A stretch of 64,000 bases of DNA from Flavobacteriales bacterium (lineage in GTDB: Bacteria; Bacteroidota; Bacteroidia; Flavobacteriales_F; PHOS-HE28), in contig JADJXH010000003.1 in assembly GCA_016715895.1 (NCBI GenBank), positions 682,001 through 746,000 on the forward strand, read 5' to 3'. Position 1 is the stretch's first letter, and every line of letters begins with the position of its first letter. Below, one piece after another: positions 25,296-33,931 of the stretch. The notes below the pieces were generated by a model that saw only the letters and a list, made by a program, of their open reading frames with translations, was not told the DNA's origin and did no database searches. Both the position numbers and the translations under genes were made by a program.

Positions 25296-26021
25296 ATGCG
25301 GGCGTTGATCATCAAGGAAGTGCGCGGCTTCGCCGGCTCGCTCATCGGCCACATCACGGTGGTGGTGTTCCTCTTGATCACCGGGCTCTTCCTGTGGGTG
25401 TTCCCGGACAACCTGCTCGACCTGGGCTACGCGGACATGGCCCCGCTCTTCCAGCTGGCTCCGTGGGTCTTCCTGTTCCTGGTGCCGGCGGTGACGATGC
25501 GGAGCTTCAGCGAGGAGCGGCGCACAGGCACCATCGAGCTGCTGCTGACCAAGCCGCTGAGCGAGGGGGCCATCGTGGGCGCCAAGTACATCGCGGCGGT
25601 GGTGCTGGTGGCGGCGGCGCTGTTGCCCACCCTGGTGTACGTGTGGAGCGTGATGGAACTGGCCGTGCCGGCGGGCAACATCGACCGGGGGGGCACCTGG
25701 GGCTCGTACCTGGGGCTGCTGATGCTGGGCGGCTGTTTCGCCGCGGTGGGCGTGTTCGCCTCGGCGCTCACCGACAGCCAGATCGTGGCCTTCCTGATCG
25801 CGGTCTTCCTGTGCTTCTGCCTGTTCATGGGCTTCGACCTGGTGGCCAGTTTCGATGCCTTCGGCGCGTTGGAGGGCCCCATCAAGGCGATGGGCATCCA
25901 GGAGCACTACCGCAGCATCAGCCGCGGGGTGGTGGACCTGCGCGACGTGCTCTACTTCGGCGGGGTGGCCGCCATCTTCCTGCTGGCCACGCGCACGGTG
26001 CTCCAAAGCCGCAGCTGGTGA
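25296..26021 (+). CDS. gldF: Gliding motility ABC transporter permease GldF
   Basis: A 241-residue inner-membrane permease of the GldAFG ABC transporter, required for gliding in Flavobacterium and associated with T9SS-bearing Bacteroidota. It has about six hydrophobic spans (HITVVVFLLITGLFLWVF, FQLAPWVFLFLVPAVTM, YIAAVVLVAAALLPTLVYVW, LGLLMLGGCFAAVGVF, IVAFLIAVFLCFCLFMGF, VLYFGGVAAIFLLA) and the conserved FSEERRTGTIELLLTKPLSE coupling segment. The ATG at 25296 fits the family start (MRALIIKEVRGF). gldG begins 1 bp after the stop. No gldA is in this window. Confidence 0.93.
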   Translation: MRALIIKEVRGFAGSLIGHITVVVFLLITGLFLWVFPDNLLDLGYADMAPLFQLAPWVFLFLVPAVTMRSFSEERRTGTIELLLTKPLSEGAIVGAKYIAAVVLVAAALLPTLVYVWSVMELAVPAGNIDRGGTWGSYLGLLMLGGCFAAVGVFASALTDSQIVAFLIAVFLCFCLFMGFDLVASFDAFGALEGPIKAMGIQEHYRSISRGVVDLRDVLYFGGVAAIFLLATRTVLQSRSW

Positions 26022-26022
26022 C

Positions 26023-27759
26023 ATGGCACGCCCCGGCCGCTCCCCCCGCCTGCGCGACCTCACCGAACTGGTGGCCGGCGTGGGCATCGTGCTGCTGCTG
26101 CTCTTCATCGCCGGTTTCGTGCGGCTGCGGGCCGACCTCACCAGCGAGGAACGCTACACCCTGAAGGACACCACCCGCGAACTGATCGCCGGGCTGGACG
26201 ACCGGGTGTACGTGAAGGTGTATCTGGCGGGCGACCTGCCGGCCGACCTGCGGCGCCTGAGCGAGGCCACGCGCGAGCTGCTCGACGAGATGCGCGTGCT
26301 CGGTCCGGACAAGCTGGACTTCACCTTCATCGACCCCAGCGCCGACCCGGACGCGAAGGTGAGGCAGGAGGTGTACGCCACGCTGGAGAAACAGGGCCTG
26401 CAGTACAGCAGCATCCGCATCCGCGAGAAGGACGGCCACAGCGAGAAGATCGTGTTCCCCGGCGCGCTGGTGACCACCAAGGGCCGCACGGTGGCCGTGC
26501 AGCTGCTGAAGACCCAGCTGCGCACCCCCGACGCGGACATGGTGAACCGGTCGATCAACAACCTGGAGTTCGAGCTGGGCAGCGCCATCCGGCAGCTGAC
26601 GCGCAAGGAGCGGCCGCGCATCGCCTTCCTGGAGGGCCACGGCGAGCTGGAGCCCATCCAGGTGCGGGATGTGGCCACGTTGCTGGGCGAGCACTACGAT
26701 GTGAGCCGGGTGCGGATCGACGGGCAGCTGGGCAGCCTGAGCGACCGCCTGGAGGGCGCGCGCTACCGCACCAACCGCTGGGACCTGCTCATCGTGGCCA
26801 AGCCCGACAGCGTGTTCCCCGAAAAGGACCTGTACATCATCGACCAGTTCGTGATGAACGGCGGCAAGGTGCTGTGGCTGCTGGACGCCATGAACGCCAA
26901 CCTGGACAGCCTGCGTCGCAACCAGTACAGCATGGCCACCGCCATGGAGCTGGGCGTGGACCAGCTGCTGTTCGCCTACGGGGTGCGCATCAACAACGAC
27001 CTGCTGCTGGACCGCAGCTGCGCGCCCATCGAGATCTTCACCACACCCTACGGCAACCAGCGCAAGCTGGAGCGCTTTCCGTGGTACTTCGAGCCCGTGC
27101 TGATCCCGCAGGCCGGCCACCCGATCGTGAACAACATCGACCCGGTGCACACGCGCTTCGTGAGCAGCATGGACACGATCGGCACGGACAGCGTCCGCAA
27201 GACCATCCTGCTGACGACGAGCCCGTACAACCGCGTGCTCCGCAACCCGGTGCGCGTCGCCCTGAACATCGTGGAGCTGCAGTTGGGGCTGGACAAAAAG
27301 GGCACGCCGGCGCCGGTGGCGGTGCTTTTGGAAGGTCCCTTCACCTCGGCCTTCGCGGGAAGGCTTACGGAGCGCTTCCTGACGGAGGGCGACCCGCAGT
27401 ACCGGGCGAAGGGGAGGCCCACGAGCCAGCTGGTGATCAGCGACGGCGACGTCATCGAGAACCGGGTGGACCCGGCCAAGGGCATGTACTACATGCTGGG
27501 CTACGACCGCTATGCCAACGCCAAGATCTACGGCAACCGCGAGCTGCTGGTGAACGCGGTGAACTACCTGCTGGACGACCGGAGCCTGATCAGCCTGCGG
27601 TCGCGGGCGATCACTCTGCGGCAGCTGGACCCCGTGCGCAGCGCGGGGGAGCGGGCGCTCTGGCAGGTGGTGAACCTGGTGGTGCCCAGCCTGGTGGTGA
27701 TCCTCGCGGGGCTGTTGTTCCACCTGCTGCGCAAGCGGCGCTACACCAAAGCCGCATGA
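26023..27759 (+). CDS. gldG: Gliding motility ABC transporter auxiliary protein GldG
   Basis: A 578-residue membrane protein of the GldG family. One N-terminal span (VAGVGIVLLLLFIAGFV) anchors a large periplasmic ABC-2 accessory domain with RADLTSEERYTLKDTTRELIAGL and IIDQFVMNGGKVLWLLDAM; a C-terminal span (LVVPSLVVILAGLLFHLL) and a basic tail close it. It probably works with GldF as the extracytoplasmic part of the transporter. It is followed by a DUF4340 protein in a 4-bp overlap (27756), so the three are a translational unit leading to dnaN. Confidence 0.93.
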   Translation: MARPGRSPRLRDLTELVAGVGIVLLLLFIAGFVRLRADLTSEERYTLKDTTRELIAGLDDRVYVKVYLAGDLPADLRRLSEATRELLDEMRVLGPDKLDFTFIDPSADPDAKVRQEVYATLEKQGLQYSSIRIREKDGHSEKIVFPGALVTTKGRTVAVQLLKTQLRTPDADMVNRSINNLEFELGSAIRQLTRKERPRIAFLEGHGELEPIQVRDVATLLGEHYDVSRVRIDGQLGSLSDRLEGARYRTNRWDLLIVAKPDSVFPEKDLYIIDQFVMNGGKVLWLLDAMNANLDSLRRNQYSMATAMELGVDQLLFAYGVRINNDLLLDRSCAPIEIFTTPYGNQRKLERFPWYFEPVLIPQAGHPIVNNIDPVHTRFVSSMDTIGTDSVRKTILLTTSPYNRVLRNPVRVALNIVELQLGLDKKGTPAPVAVLLEGPFTSAFAGRLTERFLTEGDPQYRAKGRPTSQLVISDGDVIENRVDPAKGMYYMLGYDRYANAKIYGNRELLVNAVNYLLDDRSLISLRSRAITLRQLDPVRSAGERALWQVVNLVVPSLVVILAGLLFHLLRKRRYTKAA

Positions 27760-28784
27760 AACGCACCCTTCTCCTCGTCCTGACCGCGCTGATCCTCGCC
27801 GCGCTGGCCTGGTGGCTGGCGATGCGCGATACGGGCACGACCCTCAGCGGCCCCCTCACCGATTTCGCCGTGGCCGACACGGCCGCAGTGGACCGCATCT
27901 TCATCGCGGAGCCTGATGGGCGGACCGTGGACCTGCGGCGCAGCGAGGAGGGTGGTTGGACGGTGAACGGGCGGCTGGAGGCCAACCCGATCCAGGTGAA
28001 CCTGTTGCTCAAGACCTTCCTGCGGGTGGAGGTGCGGGCCCCGGTGCCCAAGAGCGCCGAGGCCAACGTGCTGCGGGTGATGGCCGGCACGGCCAAGCGT
28101 GTGGAGATCTACACCGGCGGCGACCGTCCCGACCGCATCTGGTTCGTGGGGCACTCCACGAAGGACCACTTCGGCACCTACATGCTGCTGGAGAAGCCCG
28201 GCACCGGCCGTTCCGCGGTCCCCTTCGTCATGGGCATGAGCGGCTTCACCGGCTACCTGACGCCGCGCTTCCATGTGGACCTGAACGTCTGGCGCAGCAG
28301 CATTCTGCTGCAGGAGCGCGACCTGGCGGCGCTGCGCGAGGTGCGGGTGGAGCGCCCCGCGACGCCGGGCGCCGGCTTCCGGGTGACGCTGGATGAGCGC
28401 GGCACCCCCACCCTGCTCGACGAGGCCGGCGCGGTGCTCCCGATGGACACCGCGGCGGTGCGCGACATGCTGCTGCCCCTGGGTGGCCTGAACTTCGAAT
28501 ACGTGGAACGACAGCTGACCCCGGCGGAGCGTGACTCGGTGATGCGCAGCACGCCCCTCCACCGCCTGACGCTGGTGCGGCGGAACGGCGATGAACGCAC
28601 GATCCCGTTCTGGGCGAAGGGGGCCTACGTGGGGCAGCGCGACGCCATGGGCAACCTGCTGAAGGAGAACGATGTGGACCGGGTATACGCCACCGTGGAC
28701 GACACGGTGCTCGTGGCGGTGCAGCGTCTGGGGGCCGACAGGCTCCTGGTGCCGCGGGAGGCCCTGCTCCGGCAGGCGCCATGA
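27756..28784 (+). CDS. DUF4340-type membrane-anchored protein
   Basis: A 342-residue protein with one N-terminal span (LLLVLTALILAALAWWLAM) and an extracytoplasmic domain resembling DUF4340 (RIFIAEPDGRTVDLRRSEEGGWTVNG, then RDMLLPLGGLNFEYVERQ). DUF4340 proteins are often linked to GldG-like ABC exporters, which matches its overlap with gldG. It probably belongs to the same exporter complex; substrate unknown. Family assignment is moderately confident. Confidence 0.82.
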   Translation: MKRTLLLVLTALILAALAWWLAMRDTGTTLSGPLTDFAVADTAAVDRIFIAEPDGRTVDLRRSEEGGWTVNGRLEANPIQVNLLLKTFLRVEVRAPVPKSAEANVLRVMAGTAKRVEIYTGGDRPDRIWFVGHSTKDHFGTYMLLEKPGTGRSAVPFVMGMSGFTGYLTPRFHVDLNVWRSSILLQERDLAALREVRVERPATPGAGFRVTLDERGTPTLLDEAGAVLPMDTAAVRDMLLPLGGLNFEYVERQLTPAERDSVMRSTPLHRLTLVRRNGDERTIPFWAKGAYVGQRDAMGNLLKENDVDRVYATVDDTVLVAVQRLGADRLLVPREALLRQAP

Positions 28785-28842
28785 TGTGGAAAAACCCCCG
28801 TCCTTGTTGATAAAACAGGGGGTCCCGGGGAGGGTGCCCGGC

Positions 28843-28850
28843 TATCTTTG
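28843..28850 (+). promoter_or_regulatory. -7 box (TATCTTTG) upstream of dnaN
   Basis: TATCTTTG is an exact TAnnTTTG match, 41 nt before the dnaN ATG. A DnaA-box-like TGTGGAAAA lies at 28785-28793, upstream of it. Confidence 0.55.
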
Positions 28851-28891
28851 CCCACCCCGCCGCATCCTGTGGCGGTACCATCCCGACCACC

Positions 28892-30076
28892 ATGTCCGAA
28901 GACACTGCGACCGTGGAGACCACGGCCAAAGCGCAACCCACATCCCGTTCCGGAATGAAGTTCATCGTCTCCAGCAACGCCCTGCTCAAGCAGCTCCAGA
29001 TGCTGCAAGGGGTCCTGGCCAGCAGCAACACCCTGCCCATCCTCGACAACTTCCTGTTCGAGGTGGACGGCAAGCAGCTCACCCTGACGGCCTCCGACCT
29101 GGAGACCACCATGACGGCCACCATGGCGGTGGAGGCCAAGGACAAGGGGAGCGTGGCCATTCCTGCGCGCATCCTGCTGGATACCCTGAAGGCCTTCCCC
29201 GAGCAGCCGCTCACCTTCAGCATCGACGGCAAGCACCACGGGGTGGAGATCAGCAGCGATCAGGGCAAGTACAAGATGACCGGCTTCAGCGGGGCGGAGT
29301 TCCCCAAGAGCCCCACGCTGGAGGACCCCTCCCGGTTCCTGCTGCCGGCCGGCACCCTGGCCATGGCCATCAACAAGACGCTCTTCGCCACCGGCAACGA
29401 TGACCTGCGCCCGGTGATGAGCGGCATCTTCTTCGAGCTGGGTGAGGAGGCCGTGCGCTTCGTGGCCACCGACGCGCACAAGCTGGTGCGGTACATGCGC
29501 ACGGACGTGCGGGCCGACAAGCCCGCAAGCTTCATCGTGCCCAAGAAGCCGCTGAACCTCTTGAAGAACGTGCTGGCGGCCACCAACGCGGAAGTGGCGG
29601 TGAGCTACAACGAGAACAACGCCTCCTTCACCTTCGACAACCTGGTGCTGGTATGCCGCCTGATCGACGGCAAGTACCCGAACTACGAGGCGGTGATCCC
29701 CAAAAAGAACCCGAACAAGCTCACGATCGACCGCGCGTCGTTCCTGAGCTCGATCCGGCGGGTGAGCATCTTCAGCAACAAGACCACGCACCAGGTGCGG
29801 CTGAGCATCGCGGGCAGCCAGCTCGCGGTGAGCGCCGAGGATCTGGACTTCGCCAACGAGGCCAACGAAAAGCTCACCTGCAGCTACGAGGGCGAGGACA
29901 TGACGATCGGCTTCAACAGCCGCTTCCTCATGGACATGCTGAACAACCTCACCAGCGAGCATGTCGTGCTGGAGATGAGCGCGCCCAACCGGGCCGGCAT
30001 CATCCTGCCCAGCGAGCCGGGCGAAGTGGGCGAGGACGTCCTGATGCTGGTGATGCCGGTGATGCTGAACAACTGA
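28892..30076 (+). CDS. dnaN: DNA polymerase III beta clamp
   Basis: The 394-residue sliding clamp that tethers polymerase III to DNA as a dimer ring. Three clamp domains are clear: residues 22-140 (MKFIVSSNALLKQLQML), the middle domain (MAINKTLFATGNDDLRPVMSGIFF), and the last domain ending VLMLVMPVML with the client-binding pocket. The first 21 residues (MSEDTATVETTAKAQPTSRSG) extend beyond the usual start; a start at 28955 (MKFIVSS) is the family-like alternative. It lies downstream of the gldFG unit. Confidence 0.96.
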   Translation: MSEDTATVETTAKAQPTSRSGMKFIVSSNALLKQLQMLQGVLASSNTLPILDNFLFEVDGKQLTLTASDLETTMTATMAVEAKDKGSVAIPARILLDTLKAFPEQPLTFSIDGKHHGVEISSDQGKYKMTGFSGAEFPKSPTLEDPSRFLLPAGTLAMAINKTLFATGNDDLRPVMSGIFFELGEEAVRFVATDAHKLVRYMRTDVRADKPASFIVPKKPLNLLKNVLAATNAEVAVSYNENNASFTFDNLVLVCRLIDGKYPNYEAVIPKKNPNKLTIDRASFLSSIRRVSIFSNKTTHQVRLSIAGSQLAVSAEDLDFANEANEKLTCSYEGEDMTIGFNSRFLMDMLNNLTSEHVVLEMSAPNRAGIILPSEPGEVGEDVLMLVMPVMLNN

Positions 30077-30080
30077 TCGC

Positions 30081-30512
30081 ATGCGGACCTTGGTGTCGCT
30101 GGCCGTGGCCCTGACCCTGATGGCCGGTACCTGCAACGAAGGCAAGGACGGCGGGGGAACACCGGGCAACGCCCTGGCCCGGCTCGTCGGTTCCAAGTGG
30201 GTGCTTCAAACGCTGAACGGCGCACCCATCGACCAAAGCCTGGGCGAGCGGACACCGTATCTGCAACTGGCCGAGGGCGACAAGGTCTCCGGCATGGGCG
30301 GATGCAACCAGCTCTTCGGTTCGTTCACCGTGGATGGCACGGCGTTGAAGTTCGGCGAGCTGGGTGCCACCAAGATGTACTGCCAGGACACCATGGAGCT
30401 GGAGGGTAAGTTCACTTCAGCGCTGCGCGCCACCGGCGGCTACAGCCTGGACGGCGATGTGCTGCGCCTGATGCAGGGCGACCGCGAGCTCGCCGTGCTG
30501 CGGGCTCAGTAG
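30081..30512 (+). CDS. META-domain (HslJ-like) secreted protein
   Basis: A 143-residue envelope protein with an N-terminal signal (VSLAVALTLMAGTC); the Cys context is not a canonical lipobox but could be lipidated. The META domain follows: LVGSKWVLQTLNGAPI, LQLAEGDKVSGMGGCNQLFGSF, and LKFGELGATKMYCQDTMELE. META/HslJ proteins are heat-shock or envelope proteins of unproven activity. It starts 4 bp after dnaN. Its stop overlaps the convergent rhomboid stop by 7 bp. Confidence 0.88.
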   Translation: MRTLVSLAVALTLMAGTCNEGKDGGGTPGNALARLVGSKWVLQTLNGAPIDQSLGERTPYLQLAEGDKVSGMGGCNQLFGSFTVDGTALKFGELGATKMYCQDTMELEGKFTSALRATGGYSLDGDVLRLMQGDRELAVLRAQ

Positions 30513-31321
30513 GGGCCCTCGATCGGCCAGGTGCTGTCGGTGCTGCGGTCGTCCAGTTCGGTGCGCCGTCCCAGTTCACGTTTCCACCGCAATTCCTCAT
30601 CATCCACCTCATCGCCGGGGTCGGCCTCGTACACGATGCGGATGCGTGACGCCACCGGGGTGTGGGCCGGTGTGGTGACCGGTCCTTCCTCCCCGTCCGG
30701 TTCATCGAGGGACTCCGCGGTGCGATCGGGCAGAAAGGCCGGAGGCACCTTGCGGTAGACGATGGCCATGGCCAGTCCGGCCAGCCCGCCCCACAGGTGG
30801 CTTTCCCAGCTCATGCGCGGCGCGATGGGGAAGACGCCCCAGATGAGCCCGCCGTAGAGGAACACCACGAGCAGGGCGATGGCCATGAGGGCGCGCTGAC
30901 GGCGCAGCAAGCCGCTGGCGAAGAGGAAGGCGGCCAGGCCGTACACCACGCCGCTGGCGCCGATGTGCCGGTCGGCGCGGGCGCTGATCCACACCCAGAG
31001 ACCGGTGAGGAGCCAGATGCCCAGGGTGACCCGTCCGGCCGCCCTCGGATAGAAATAGACCAGGCACCAGCCCAGCACGAAGAGCGGGACGGAGTTGTTG
31101 AAGAGGTGCTCCAGATCGCCGTGGATGAACGGCGCGAGCACGATGCCGGACAGGCCTTCGGCATGCCGCGGCCACAGCCCGAAGCGCGCCAGGTCCAACC
31201 CGTAGGCACCGGCCAGCAGGTGCACCACCCAGAGCATCAATACGGCCAGCGCAGGCAGGATGGCCGCCGTGAGGATGCGGCGGCGCTGCGGATCGTGGGC
31301 GGCTTGGTCCGGTGCTTGCAT
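30506..31321 (-). CDS. Rhomboid-family intramembrane serine protease
   Basis: About 271 residues. Six or more membrane spans hold the rhomboid catalytic pair: Ser in HIGASGVVYG and His in WESHLWGGLAG. HGDLEHLFNNSVPLFVLG is the conserved first-helix HxxxHxxxN-type motif. It cleaves membrane proteins within the bilayer; substrates unknown. A ~75-residue acidic cytoplasmic tail follows the last span. I use the ATG at 31321; an ATG at 31363 would add 14 residues, so the start is uncertain. It converges with the META gene. Confidence 0.9.
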   Translation of the reverse strand: MQAPDQAAHDPQRRRILTAAILPALAVLMLWVVHLLAGAYGLDLARFGLWPRHAEGLSGIVLAPFIHGDLEHLFNNSVPLFVLGWCLVYFYPRAAGRVTLGIWLLTGLWVWISARADRHIGASGVVYGLAAFLFASGLLRRQRALMAIALLVVFLYGGLIWGVFPIAPRMSWESHLWGGLAGLAMAIVYRKVPPAFLPDRTAESLDEPDGEEGPVTTPAHTPVASRIRIVYEADPGDEVDDEELRWKRELGRRTELDDRSTDSTWPIEGPY

Positions 31322-31378
31322 GGGGATGAAGGTCGCCACCGGACAACGAACCGGCCGCTCCATTTACTTTGATGCCGC

Positions 31379-31843
31379 ATGAGCAAGATCCGTGACAAGG
31401 TCCGCACACCTGCCATCCTGGCGGTGGTGCTGTTGCCCCTCCTCGCCGCCTTCACCACCGGACCAGGAGCGGAGCAGAAAGGCCTCAAGCCACCCAGCGA
31501 GCTGGCCTTGCTGATGCGCGAGATGACGGCCTTCACGGACAGCACCCGGCACCGGTTGGAGCGCGGGGACGACCTGCTCCCCTACCCGACCGGCTTTGCG
31601 ACCATGCACACCGCCACGCCCACGGACGGCAAGCTGGACATCGACCGGGCCTCGTTCGATGCGTTCGCGGACCACTACCTCGCGCAGTTGAAGGCGCTGT
31701 ACGATGCTCCGGCCGCCGATCGCATGAGCACCTTCAACGCCACCGTGCAGGCCTGCGCCAACTGCCACACGGTGGCCTGTCCCGGTCCGCTGGTGCGCAT
31801 CAAGAAGCTGTACGTTCCACTGGTGCCGGACCTGGCGAAGTGA
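31379..31843 (+). CDS. Small exported cytochrome c-like protein
   Basis: A 154-residue exported protein with an N-terminal signal or anchor (AILAVVLLPLLAAFTT). The haem-binding site is CANCH at residues 126-130, near the C-terminus, as in cytochrome c' -like single-haem proteins; mature part is mostly helical (ELALLMREMTAFTDSTRHRLERGD, DAFADHYLAQLKALYDAP). It could carry electrons in the periplasm; partner unknown. TACTTTG (31365-31371) ends 7 nt before the ATG. It precedes the T9SS serine hydrolase by 30 bp. Confidence 0.84.
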   Translation: MSKIRDKVRTPAILAVVLLPLLAAFTTGPGAEQKGLKPPSELALLMREMTAFTDSTRHRLERGDDLLPYPTGFATMHTATPTDGKLDIDRASFDAFADHYLAQLKALYDAPAADRMSTFNATVQACANCHTVACPGPLVRIKKLYVPLVPDLAK

Positions 31844-31873
31844 ACCTTTGGGCGGCACGGACGTCCAAGGCTC

Positions 31874-33175
31874 ATGCACCACGCGATCCTCTCCGCCGGC
31901 CTCGTCCTGCTCGGTGCCGGTCCGCTCACCGGTCAGTCCCTCTACTTCCCTCCCATCGGTCCCGGTGCGTGGGACACGCTGAGCCCTTCGGCCCTGGGTT
32001 GGTGCCCCGACCGCATTGACAACCTGATCGACTTCGTGGGATCGCGGAACACCAAAGCCTTCCTGATCCTGAAGGACGGGAAGATCGTGCTGGAGCACTA
32101 TTACGGCACCTTCACCCAGGACAGCCTGTGGTACTGGGCCAGTGCGGGGAAGACGCTGACAGCGATGCTCACCGGCATTGCGCAGGAGGAAGGGTTCGTG
32201 GACCTCAACCAGCCCAGCAGCACCTACCTGGGCACGGGGTGGACGAACTGCAGCCCACCGCAGGAGGCGCAGATCACCGTGTGGAACCAACTGACGATGA
32301 CCAGTGGCCTGGACGATGGCGTGCCCGATGACGACTGCACGGACCCGGCCTGCCTGCAGTATCTGGCCGATGCGGGCACCCGTTGGGCCTACCACAATGC
32401 GCCATACACCCTGCTGGACGATGTGATCGCGAACGCGACCGGAACCAGTTTCAGCAACTACTTCAACACCCGCATCCGGAACAGGATCGGGATGGACGGC
32501 CTGTGGCTGCCCCTGGGCTATAACAACGTGTACTTCAGCCGGGCGCGCAGCATGGCGCGGTTCGGTCTGCTGGCCTTGAACCGCGGGGTATGGGCGAACG
32601 ACACCATCCTGCATGACACGGCCTATTTCAACGCGATGACGACCCCTTCCCAGGGACTGAATGAGAGCTACGGCTACCTGTGGTGGTTGAACGGACAGCC
32701 TTCGTTCATGCTACCCGGCCTGCAATTCGTGTTCCCGGGCCCGGCCATGCCGGACGCGCCGGCGGACATGATCTGTGGGTTGGGCAAGAACGATCAGCTG
32801 CTGAACGTGGTGCCGAGCCGCAACATGGTGGTGGTGCGCATGGGCAACGAAGCGTACGGCTCCCTGTCCGTGGCCACCATCTTCAACAATGAGATCTGGC
32901 AGTTGATCGAGCAACTTCCCTGCGCCACCGCCGTGGTTGAGCAGGGGCCTGGGGATGGATGGGGCCTTCACCCCAACCCGGCCACCGACCTGCTGCGGGT
33001 GGCGCTGCCTTCCGGAATGGTGCGCGAAGACCTGGAGCTGCTGGATGAGCTGGGCCGTTCCATCCCTGTGCGTTGGGCGGGCGAAGACCTCGATATATCG
33101 GATCTGGCCACCGGCACATACGTGGTGCGGATCCGGGGCGAACGTCCGCTGGTGCGTCGTTTCCTCAAGCACTAG
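31874..33175 (+). CDS. T9SS-exported beta-lactamase-family serine hydrolase
   Basis: A 433-residue secreted hydrolase. After the signal peptide (1-21, LTGQ) the serine beta-lactamase/penicillin-binding fold shows SAGK at residues 90-93 (catalytic Ser and Lys) and YHN in WAYHNAPYT (Tyr-x-Asn). The third motif HTG/KTG is less clear. The C-terminal ~75 residues (GWGLHPNPATDLLRVALP ... PLVRRFLKH) are a T9SS type A sorting domain. Esterase, amidase or peptidase activity at the cell surface is inferred; substrate unknown. Its end overlaps the convergent exonuclease gene by 4 bp. Confidence 0.92.
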   Translation: MHHAILSAGLVLLGAGPLTGQSLYFPPIGPGAWDTLSPSALGWCPDRIDNLIDFVGSRNTKAFLILKDGKIVLEHYYGTFTQDSLWYWASAGKTLTAMLTGIAQEEGFVDLNQPSSTYLGTGWTNCSPPQEAQITVWNQLTMTSGLDDGVPDDDCTDPACLQYLADAGTRWAYHNAPYTLLDDVIANATGTSFSNYFNTRIRNRIGMDGLWLPLGYNNVYFSRARSMARFGLLALNRGVWANDTILHDTAYFNAMTTPSQGLNESYGYLWWLNGQPSFMLPGLQFVFPGPAMPDAPADMICGLGKNDQLLNVVPSRNMVVVRMGNEAYGSLSVATIFNNEIWQLIEQLPCATAVVEQGPGDGWGLHPNPATDLLRVALPSGMVREDLELLDELGRSIPVRWAGEDLDISDLATGTYVVRIRGERPLVRRFLKH

Positions 33176-33783
33176 CGCAGCGCCTCCACCGGAACGAGCT
33201 TGCCACCGGGGGTACGATGTGCACCAGGAAGGAAGGCCCCGATGCGGACCCGGTTGGTGTGCAGGAACTGCGTGATGTCGAACCAGGGGCGGTCGCCGAT
33301 CGCGCGCAGCACCAGTTCGGCCGTGGCCTCGGCGTCGTTGCCTGCGCGGTGGTGCCGCAGGGGGATCCCATGGTGGGCGCACATGGCCGAGAGCCCGTAG
33401 GAGCGATGGCCCGGCCAGACCTTGCGGGCCATGCTGACGCTGCAGAAGTACTCGAAGGGGGTGAAGGCGATGCCATGAGCGCCAAGGGTGCTACGCAACA
33501 CGTTCATGTCGAAGGCGGCGTTGTGGGCCACCACCATGCGGTCGCGCAGGAGGTCGTCCACTTCGGGCCAGATGGCGGGCCAGGTGGGCGCATCGGCGAC
33601 ATGCTCGGGGCGGATGCCGTGCACGGCGATGTTGTGCGGGCTGAAGAAGGGCCACTGGGGCGGCTTGATGAGCCAGTTGCGCACGTCGCGCACCACGCCG
33701 CCGCGCACCACGGCGATGCCCAGTTCGCAAGGGCTGTCGGGCCGTGCAGTGGCGGTCTCGAAGTCGAGGGCGAGGAAGTCCAT
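33172..33783 (-). CDS. DnaQ-like 3'-5' exonuclease
   Basis: A 203-residue DEDD-family exonuclease. Motifs: DFETA at residues 7-11 (ExoI), VAHNAAFDMNVL near 87 (ExoII), and HRAGNDAEATAEL near 144 (ExoIII with His and Asp), so the DEDDh set is present. A C-terminal ~50 residues is extra to the core. It may proofread or trim DNA/RNA; it is not necessarily the polymerase III epsilon subunit. It converges with the hydrolase gene and starts 66 bp from the palindrome at 33850. Confidence 0.9.
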   Translation of the reverse strand: MDFLALDFETATARPDSPCELGIAVVRGGVVRDVRNWLIKPPQWPFFSPHNIAVHGIRPEHVADAPTWPAIWPEVDDLLRDRMVVAHNAAFDMNVLRSTLGAHGIAFTPFEYFCSVSMARKVWPGHRSYGLSAMCAHHGIPLRHHRAGNDAEATAELVLRAIGDRPWFDITQFLHTNRVRIGAFLPGAHRTPGGKLVPVEALR

Positions 33784-33849
33784 GCGAGCGATGACAAGGT
33801 AGCACGGGGCGTGCCTTCCAGCACTGTGCCCCGGGGCGCACCGCTCCCG

Positions 33850-33890
33850 GTGGCTGGAAATTCGCCACGTCGTGGCGAATTTCCAGCCAC
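33850..33890. repeat. Palindrome, left of the ATPase cassette
   Basis: Two 20-bp perfect inverted arms (GTGGCTGGAAATTCGCCACG and its complement) around one central T, 41 bp in all. It is nearly identical to the palindrome at 35171-35205 on the other side of the ATPase gene and would form a strong hairpin in DNA or RNA. Confidence 0.9.
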
Positions 33891-33919
33891 CTGATGGCCA
33901 ATATCCGCATGACCTCGGC

Positions 33920-33927
33920 TATCTTCG
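33920..33927 (+). promoter_or_regulatory. -7 box (TATCTTCG) abutting the ATPase start codon
   Basis: TATCTTCG, one base off the consensus, ends 4 nt (CGGC) before the ATG at 33932. It lies inside the palindrome-bracketed cassette. Confidence 0.5.
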
Positions 33928-33931
33928 CGGC

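Noticed and set aside
28795..28832. Possible hairpin CCCCC ... GGGGG between the DUF4340 and dnaN genes as a terminator
   Set aside because: The loop is long, the stem is short, and no T tract follows on the transcribed strand.
31363..31363. Upstream ATG (31363) as the rhomboid start
   Set aside because: No -7 box fits it and it adds only a short, non-conserved extension; kept as an alternative start.
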